From NCBI GenBank assembly GCA_964023275.1, contig OZ029918.1, forward strand, positions 37,760,477-37,824,476: a DNA stretch of 64,000 bases, in the 5' to 3' direction. The DNA is from Norana najaformis (lineage: Eukaryota > Annelida > Clitellata > Crassiclitellata > Hormogastridae). The number at the start of each line of letters is the position of its first letter. The stretch's first letter is position 1. This document shows, piece by piece, positions 58,706 to 64,000 of the stretch. The position numbers were made by a program, and so were the translations under genes. The notes under the pieces were generated by a model that had not been told where the DNA came from, ran no database searches, and worked only from the letters and a program-made list of their open reading frames with translations.

Positions 58706-59286
58706 ATGCGAAAATGAGATTAGTATAATGTCAGAAACACGCGATATAAAGGTGTTCAAACAGAGCTGACTATTGTTCGTAGTTTAGTGCTTATTTTATA
58801 TTTATTTATTAAAGCACGTAAAACGCACGCAATGTCAGTACATCTGAATCTGAGGCACGGCTGTATATTCCCCAGGGGTCAAGAAAATCGAGTAAAAGCC
58901 AGGGTAAAGTAGTCTTAACACGTGATTTAAAAGAAGATAGCGAGTTTGCAAGTCGGGCCAAATAATATCCACGGTGTCGGAATAATATCGGAATAATGGC
59001 GGAATTATGTAAAATGGCGTCGGCAGGCAAAGCCGTGTTCCAACATGTGTGATAGTGGTATCTTTTAAATCACTTGTTAAGACTAACTACTTTACCTTGG
59101 TTTTTACTTGATTTTCTTGGTCCCTGGCGAACATACAGCCGCGCCTCAGATTCAGATGTACTGATATTGCGTGCGTTATAAGTGCTTTAATAAATAAATA
59201 AATACTAAACTACGAACAATATTCAGCTCTGTTTGGACACCTTTATATCGCTTGTTTCTGAGGTTATATTACTCTCATTCTCGCGT
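58706..59286. repeat. Large inverted repeat (arms ~230-245 bp, spacer ~95 bp)
   Basis: Left arm 58706-58950 and right arm 59045-59286 are reverse complements by eye, with a few mismatches. Both carry a family-A piece (ataaaggtgt(t/c)caaacagagct) and a LINE C-terminal piece (for example TYSRASDSDVL on the right arm). The right-arm LINE piece is on plus and the left-arm piece on minus. Confidence 0.85.
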
Positions 59287-59364
59287 ATGTTGTGTTATAT
59301 TCCAGCTGTTTACTTCCAGGAGAAAAGACACGAAGTACGTTTGTACATATCCTTTAATTGCTTT

Positions 59365-59570
59365 TTTAAAAAAAGTTATGGAAAAAAAGAAAAAAGAAAA
59401 AGGAAAGAAAAGACAAAAAGAAAAGAAAAAAGGAAAAAAACAAGAAAAAAATAGAAGAAAAGAGAAAGAAATTTTTTTTAAATTAAAATTAAACAAATAA
59501 AAAGAGATAAAAGAAAAAAGAAAATACAGAAGAGAAAAGAAGAAAACAAATTAAAAACTTTTTATTTCAG
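59365..59570. repeat. A-rich AAAG/AAAAG tract
   Basis: About 200 bp of adenine-rich purine sequence on plus. Lys-rich and Phe-rich ORFs here are artefacts. Confidence 0.9.
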
Positions 59571-59829
59571 CTATTTACCACCAGGAGAAAAGACACGACT
59601 GTCAACCAAAGATACAGCTCTGAATACAACTGTCTGCTGATACGATGTCAAAAGACCGTAAAAGAAAGAAAAGAAAAACATACATGCCGAAAAATCCAAG
59701 AAACATATCAGCGAAAGAAAAGAAAACTATTTACCGATTCCAAATGTCATCAACGGCCTTAGTTGTCATAAGATGACGTTAAACTTTGGATTTACTTACT
59801 TATGTTCTGTTAATTTAAAATTGGCTTAC

Positions 59830-59950
59830 TGTCTTTTTCGGCTTCCTTCCGATGGCAGTAGTACATGTCGTTGAGCTGAGCGATGTCCAAGTCACTGAGT
59901 CGAGTCCGCTGACCGATCCGGAATTGGAACTTCTTCCCAATACCAATCAG
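59830..59950 (-). CDS. Astacin domain exon: C-terminal end of the catalytic domain
   Basis: 121 bp, phase 0 at the 5' side (acceptor ttcggcag) and phase 1 at the 3' side (donor gtaagc). It encodes LIGIGKKFQFRIGQRTRLSD, LDIAQLNDMYYC and a short linker HRKEAEKD leading into the lectin-like domain. IGQRxxLSxxDIAQxNxxYxC is the standard end of an astacin catalytic domain, as in tolloid/BMP1. Confidence 0.93.
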
Positions 59951-60416
59951 CTGCCGAACATTAATTAACATCGATCAGCATGACATTGAGAACTCGATCG
60001 ATCAGTCGATCAATCGATCAGTCAATGAAATTGAAAGTGAAAATGAAACATTTTATAAAGTGACTGAATAAATGATGGACTCAATGAAAAAAGAACGAGT
60101 GAGTGAGTAAACGAATGATTAACTGAATGGATGAATGGATGAATGAATGAATGAATGAATGCGTCTGATGGATGGATTGGTGGGCCAGGGTAAATAGGTG
60201 AATGGATGGATGGACGAATGGATGGATGGATGGATTTAGAAAAATGAACGAACAAATGAGTGAATGAATCAATGAACTCGTCCATTAACCCGTTGCTTTT
60301 GAGATGTTCTTAAAATGCGCTATATAAATCTCCAGGTGCATCTTCAGAGTCCATCTGGTCGATCACTGATCGATCCTCGAAGTGCACATTTCGATCATGA
60401 TCGTAGCTGATCGAAC

Positions 60417-60599
60417 CTTGATCGTCGGTTGTCCGTTGTCGGTGTAGTAGTTGCCGGCGTAGTGCATGATGCTGTTGTAGTCGTAGGCGTAGCCTCTCGA
60501 CGCACTGTCCGACTCCGATCTCTCACCGAACTGTTCCAACGAATTCGGATCGATGTTCTTCTTAATCACCTTCACGTATCGATCTCGGTCTGGACGACT
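60417..60599 (-). CDS. Astacin domain exon: Met-turn
   Basis: 183 bp encoding exactly 61 codons, phase 0 at both ends. It starts SRPDRDRYVKVIKKNIDPNS, directly continuing the HExxH helix exon as FWHEQ-SRPDRD, and includes SIMHY, the Met-turn whose Tyr is the fifth zinc ligand in astacins. The donor (AAG/gttcga) is weaker than the others but joins the next exon perfectly as PTIK-LIGIG. Confidence 0.93.
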
Positions 60600-60604
60600 C
60601 TGAT

Positions 60605-60722
60605 TAACAATAAAATCAATCAATCAATCAGTCAGTCAGACAGTCAGTCAGTCAGTCGTCAGTCAGTAAGTAAGAAAGTAAGTAAGTCAGTCAGTCAGTC
60701 AGTCAGTCAGTCAGTTAATCAA
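60605..60722. repeat. CAGT/CAAT tetranucleotide microsatellite
   Basis: (CAAT)n(CAGT)n within the short intron between the HExxH and Met-turn exons. Confidence 0.9.
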
Positions 60723-61049
60723 CCTCACGATCGATCACTTGATCGATACATGTATCTCTCGTTTGTTTAATCATCCATTCCTTTAATGCTTTGTGTATTG
60801 TGATAGCGGCGCCATATAAACCTCTGACTTGTCCTGGCCTGTATACAGTCATTTCAATGACCTTTACCTATGTGAGATATTCCTGTCCTCTAGCCATCCC
60901 TATATAGATGCCTTAACCCATCTATAACCTTTCGACCTTACCCATAGTATCAACATAAACTGTTCGGATCTCTCGATTCCGAGTCAATCATTTCTAAACG
61001 CTGACCTGACCTGACCTGACCTAACCTGACTTGACCTATATAGACTGAC

Positions 61050-61170
61050 CTGTTCGTGCCAGAATCCTAGGGCGTGTGATGTTTCGTGGATGACGATCCC
61101 AAGTTTGTCACAATCCTCTCCCAGGCTGATGTACTGCTTGCCTCCGGTTCGACCAACAGAGGACCAGCAG
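61050..61170 (-). CDS. Astacin domain exon: zinc-binding helix
   Basis: 121 bp with phase 2 entry and phase 0 exit. It encodes [20 protein letters not shown] followed by [32 protein letters not shown] fits the astacin signature HExxHxxGFxHE, with three His zinc ligands and the catalytic Glu all present, so the protease should be active. The SVGRxGGxQxIxLGxxC lead is tolloid-like. Acceptor tctttttag, donor gtcagt. Confidence 0.95.
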
Positions 61171-61194
61171 CTAAAAAGAAGCCATGACATCATG

Positions 61195-61520
61195 ATCAGA
61201 GGCCACTTGAACACAGACAAAGGCCAACGTATCGGATGCAGAGGCCAATGTAGCAGAGCCTCAGGCCAATGCAACAGAATCACAGGCCAGAATAGCACAA
61301 TCAGAGGCCAGTGTAGCATAATCAGAGACAATTTTAGCATAGATCAATGTAGCAGAATCAGAGGACACTGTAGCAGAATTAAAGGCCAGTGCAGCAATAT
61401 GAGAGGCCAATGTAGCATAATCAAAGGCCACTTTAGCAGAATCAGAGGCCAACATAGCATAATTGGATGCCAATGTAGCATAATCAGATACAACATTAGA
61501 ATTGTGAGATGTCAACTCAG
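61195..61520. repeat. Degenerate 21-bp minisatellite in an astacin-gene intron
   Basis: About 15 imperfect units of agaggccaatgtagcataatc type. The unit is the same as the half-unit of the 42-bp array at 62010-62345. Confidence 0.85.
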
Positions 61521-61709
61521 CAGAGGCCAAAATACCATTTTCATTTAAAATTAGATGCAGAAACCCAATTCAATATAAAATTACCACAACAGAATTAAGC
61601 AACAATGACAAATTCTATGAAGATTACGACGATGGCATCGATGACGACGACGATGACTATGACTACAATGACAACGACTATGGCTACGACGTCGATGACG
61701 TTGACTAAC

Positions 61710-61830
61710 CCAGGCTGGTAGATGTAGTAAATGTAGTCGACGTCTTTGTCCGTCTTCGGTCGGAACTTGATGCAGGTGTAGTTGGCGAAGTGCTGGATTG
61801 CCTTGTGGATAAGGTTCTGGGTTCGGTCCC
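61710..61830 (-). CDS. Astacin domain exon: N-terminal subdomain
   Basis: 121 bp with phase 1 entry and phase 2 exit. It encodes DRTQNLIHKAIQHFANYTCI then KFRPKTDKDVDYIYYIYQP, the region of helix A and the first edge strands, with a conserved Cys (YTC) and a glycosylation site (NYT). I place the acceptor at aacttcgcag because it restores PYLG-DRTQ. The open frame upstream of it (SYAPGGDVTCPWNFAG) is intron. Confidence 0.88.
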
Positions 61831-62009
61831 CTGCGAAGTTCCAGGGACAGGTTACATCACCACCAGGTGCGTAAGAACAGGTACAGGTCATCAGCAATTG
61901 GGTAAGGACAGATGAAGATCATCATCAGGTAATTACGGGGACACATTACTATTATGAACACTTTAGGAAGAACAGGTTTCATTATCATCTGAGACCAGTA
62001 AAACACAGT

Positions 62010-62345
62010 CAGAGGCCAATGTAGCACACTTAGAAGCCAATAAAACAGCATCAGAGGCCAACGTAGCACACTTAGAAGCCAATAAAACAGCATCGGAGGC
62101 CAATGTAGCACACTTAGAAGCCAATAAAACAGCATCGGAGGCCAATGTAGCACACTTAGAAGCCGATAAAACAGCATCAGAGGCCAATGTAGCACACTTA
62201 GAAGCCAATAAAACAGCATCGGAGGCCAATGTAGCACACTTAGAAGCCGATAAAACAGCATCAGAGGCCAATGTAGCACACTTAGGAGCCAATAAAACAG
62301 CATCGGAGGCCAATGTAGCACACTTAGAGGTCAATGCAAGAGCAG
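62010..62345. repeat. 42-bp minisatellite, eight copies (two fused 21-bp units)
   Basis: Units containing cacacttagaagccaataaa start at about 62025, 62067, 62109, 62151, 62193, 62235, 62277 and 62319. Each 42-bp unit is two related 21-mers (agaggccaatgtagcacact / agaagccaataaaacagcat). Because 42 is divisible by 3, two minus frames stay open as 14-residue repeats. These lie in an intron and are not genes. Confidence 0.95.
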
Positions 62346-63276
62346 CAGAGGCCAGTGGTACAGAAAAAGAGTCAGCACAGTAAAATAAAAGGCCAGAAAG
62401 TCACAGGCAGAGGCCAATATAGAAGACGCCTTGCAAGTGAGTCTTCAGAAACACTGCACTGCATCAGATTGCACTACGTTTAGCTACGGTTTGGAATGTG
62501 TTGAAGGCATGGGTAAGTGGATACCGAAGAAAGTTTTCCGCTTGAGCTCATTTCTAAATCGGATTTTGAGTTCATTTTGCATTCCAACAGGTAGACAGTA
62601 GGATCCAATTTAAAGGTCAAGGGTCAGGGACATCTGAAATGCCTAAAATTAGGTCAACTAAATAATTAATGGAATTTAAAACGGGCGAAAACTAAGTTAA
62701 TATAAACACCACGAGTAAATTAGAACCATCTACAACTAGCCACACATAATCCTCTCTGCACGGTTAACAATATACTTTACATGCACCATTTTACCATACC
62801 TAGTTCTATCATACCTTAGGCCTACGTCACCTTGCCTTATGATGCCTTGTCTCATTTTTTCATTCATTCATTCATTCCTTCATTCAGTGCATTTATATAA
62901 CGCCCCCTCCAAGATACCTATTCAGAAGCGATCCGAGTAGGTATCGTGGAATATTTTACCTTGCCTTAATATACCCTGCCAAATTTTATCCCAGCTTACC
63001 TTACCTCATTTGCATAACCGTACCTTATTTTACCACACTGTACCATACCACTTCATATCTTAACATACGTTTATACCCTATCTTACCCTATCTTACCTCA
63101 CCTAATCATATCTTATCTTATGATACCATACTATAACTTAGTTCATCATGACTTGCCTTATCAAGTCATATCATACCTTGTCTTGCCTTACCTCACCTTA
63201 CCTTACCATACCTTATCTTACCTTACCTGACGTAAAATGGTTGCATTAGTGGTATGGGTGGTTTGGGGTTAAATAC
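62346..63276 (-). other. Astacin-gene intron, remaining part
   Basis: Part of the intron from 63276 to 61831. Bases 62450-62780 are unique with no exon seen. Bases 62790-63235 are CCTTA/CATACC-type degenerate repeats like 33605-34080, including CATT units at 62856-62880 and an ataacgccccctccaagata hairpin-like motif near 62897. Confidence 0.7.
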
Positions 63277-63465
63277 CGAGATAGGGGTCTATTTCGTATG
63301 GTATGATTCCGAAAGGCCAGAGCCTGGTGACGGGTTTGATGATTGCTCTGGGCTTTCTTCTTCTCAGCGCCACTCCTTGCTTCGCTGTTCTGTTGGGTCG
63401 GATGATCTGCTCCAGTTCGTCGTCAAGAACGACGTCGCCCTCGAAGAACGGAAACGATTCAGGTT
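63277..63465 (-). CDS. Astacin-gene exon: propeptide end, activation site and mature N-terminus
   Basis: 189 bp, phase 1 at both ends (acceptor ttttctcctcag, donor gtattt). It encodes PESFPFFEGDVVLDDELEQ, a propeptide like the FEGDI(V/L) segment of astacins, then RRRKPR, a furin-type R-x-x-R site. The mature start AIIKPVTRLWPFGIIPYEID follows, which matches the R-x-x-R/AA..R.WP.G.IP layout of tolloid. The hydrophobic ORF extension upstream of 63465 is intron. Confidence 0.92.
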
Positions 63466-63602
63466 CTGAGGAGAAAAATGAAAGAAAGAAAAGAAAAAAT
63501 TTAAAGAGAAACAGGAAAGAAAGACGCCTACAGTTAGACACTGGAAACATTCATTCCTTTGGTAAGCGGTATCTCTTAGCGTCATCATGAACACCATCTA
63601 GG

Positions 63603-63767
63603 CTACATCGTCATCTTCAGCATCGTCATCATCGCCATAATCTCCATTGTCATCTTCATCATTGTCATCTTCATTGTCATCTTCACCATCATTATCTCCA
63701 TTGTCATCTTCACCATCGTCATCTCCATTGTCCTCTTCATCATCGTCATCTTTATTATCATCATCGT

Positions 63768-63802
<35 letters not shown>
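63603..63802. repeat. CATCTT/CATCAT array and (CAG)n
   Basis: Imperfect triplet repeats with a pure (CAG)n of about 11 units at 63768-63802, inside an intron of the astacin gene. Confidence 0.9.
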
Positions 63803-63804
<2 letters not shown>

Positions 63805-63884
63805 GGCATCGCTATAATGGTCATTATCGCTGCCTCGCCCCTACATATCGCAATTTGATGGGGTGTACGTGTACGCCTTCTTAC

Positions 63885-63944
63885 CATCGCCATCTTCTGT
63901 ATTTCGATTATTGAACCATTTGCACAGAACCGGAGGACAAATGT
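63885..63944 (-). CDS. Astacin-gene exon: propeptide (probable)
   Basis: A 60-bp segment bounded by acceptor atcattttag and donor gtaaga is open in the only frame compatible with the next exon. It reads ICPPVLCKWFNNRNTEDGD and completes the split codon to Glu before PESFPF. Phases are 1 and 1. A further donor-like ggtaagact begins exactly at the window edge (64000). If real, the upstream exon ends at 64000 and the intervening intron is only 55 bp. Signal-peptide sequence must lie beyond the window. Confidence 0.55.
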
Positions 63945-64000
63945 CTAAAATGATAAAAGGCATTGGGTGAAATAAGATTTCAGTGGCATCCAGTCTTACC

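Larger units (their letters stand above)
57598..59829 (-). other. Intron between astacin and CTLD exons
   Basis: A phase-1 intron with donor gtaagc and acceptor cacatcag. It holds (TAGG)n at 57766-57841, a LINE piece at 58178-58270, family-A copies at 58555-58665, a long inverted repeat at 58706-59286 and an A-rich tract at 59365-59570. No further exon is seen. Confidence 0.8.

Noticed and set aside
61831..61897. Apparent start MLMTCTCSYAPGG of the astacin N-terminal exon
   Set aside because: The residues before the acceptor do not fit the astacin fold, whereas splicing at aacttcgcag restores PYLG-DRTQ in phase.
61963..62334. Minus ORF with 14-residue SKCATLASDAVLLA-type repeats, and a second frame LHWPLMLFYWLLSV
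   Set aside because: A 42-bp intronic minisatellite. The length is divisible by three, so frames stay open by necessity, and it lies between well-defined astacin exons.

Overview
This is animal nuclear DNA, not bacterial. Coding sequence is sparse and split by GT..AG introns, and most of the 64 kb is simple repeats, minisatellites, decayed non-LTR retroelements and tRNA-derived SINEs. The interstitial telomere block is (TTAGGG)n. The receptor has a CWAPFHAQRL sixth helix, as in protostome pyrokinin/CAPA-type receptors, and a kringle domain is present. Together these suggest a marine invertebrate, most likely a lophotrochozoan. That placement is inference; I cannot name the species.

Left third (about 1-24.4 kb): a tandem serpin array on the minus strand, built from repeated segments that each contain a serpin and its flanks. 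Two copies are intact and intronless (3250-4593 and 13507-14844). One is full length but has a single nonsense codon (19550-20884). One is a short frameshifted stub (8021-8205). A fifth upstream flank, with no serpin in view, lies at about 1.0-2.2 kb. The intact serpins have a signal peptide, an inhibitory-type hinge and an unusual hydrophobic C-terminal tail that suggests membrane tethering. Reactive loops differ between copies. Retroelement pieces have been inserted differently in different copies.

Middle (24.4-47.1 kb): one class-A GPCR gene on the minus strand with four coding exons (47060-46718, 34675-34091, 27131-27000, 25390-24441) and three large phase-1 introns. The joined frame gives 669 residues with all seven helices. 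It resembles invertebrate neuromedin-U/pyrokinin/CAPA receptors. The 300-residue cytoplasmic tail carries about 19 tandem 5-residue repeats. The introns hold microsatellites, SINEs, a 308-bp tandem duplication, a perfect TTAGGG block and other repeats. A CpG-rich patch at 47.8-48.1 kb may be promoter-proximal.

Right part (48.3-64 kb): first a field of decayed copies of an unnamed repeat, then a second minus-strand multi-exon gene running from the right edge to 55287. Its exons encode a propeptide, a complete tolloid-like astacin metalloprotease domain, a C-type-lectin-like domain and a terminal kringle. All splice phases agree. I do not recognise this domain order. Its introns contain a 21/42-bp minisatellite and a long inverted repeat.

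The serpins and the astacin protein are both secreted or cell-surface proteolysis components, and the GPCR is a peptide receptor. Nothing in the sequence shows that the three loci act together.
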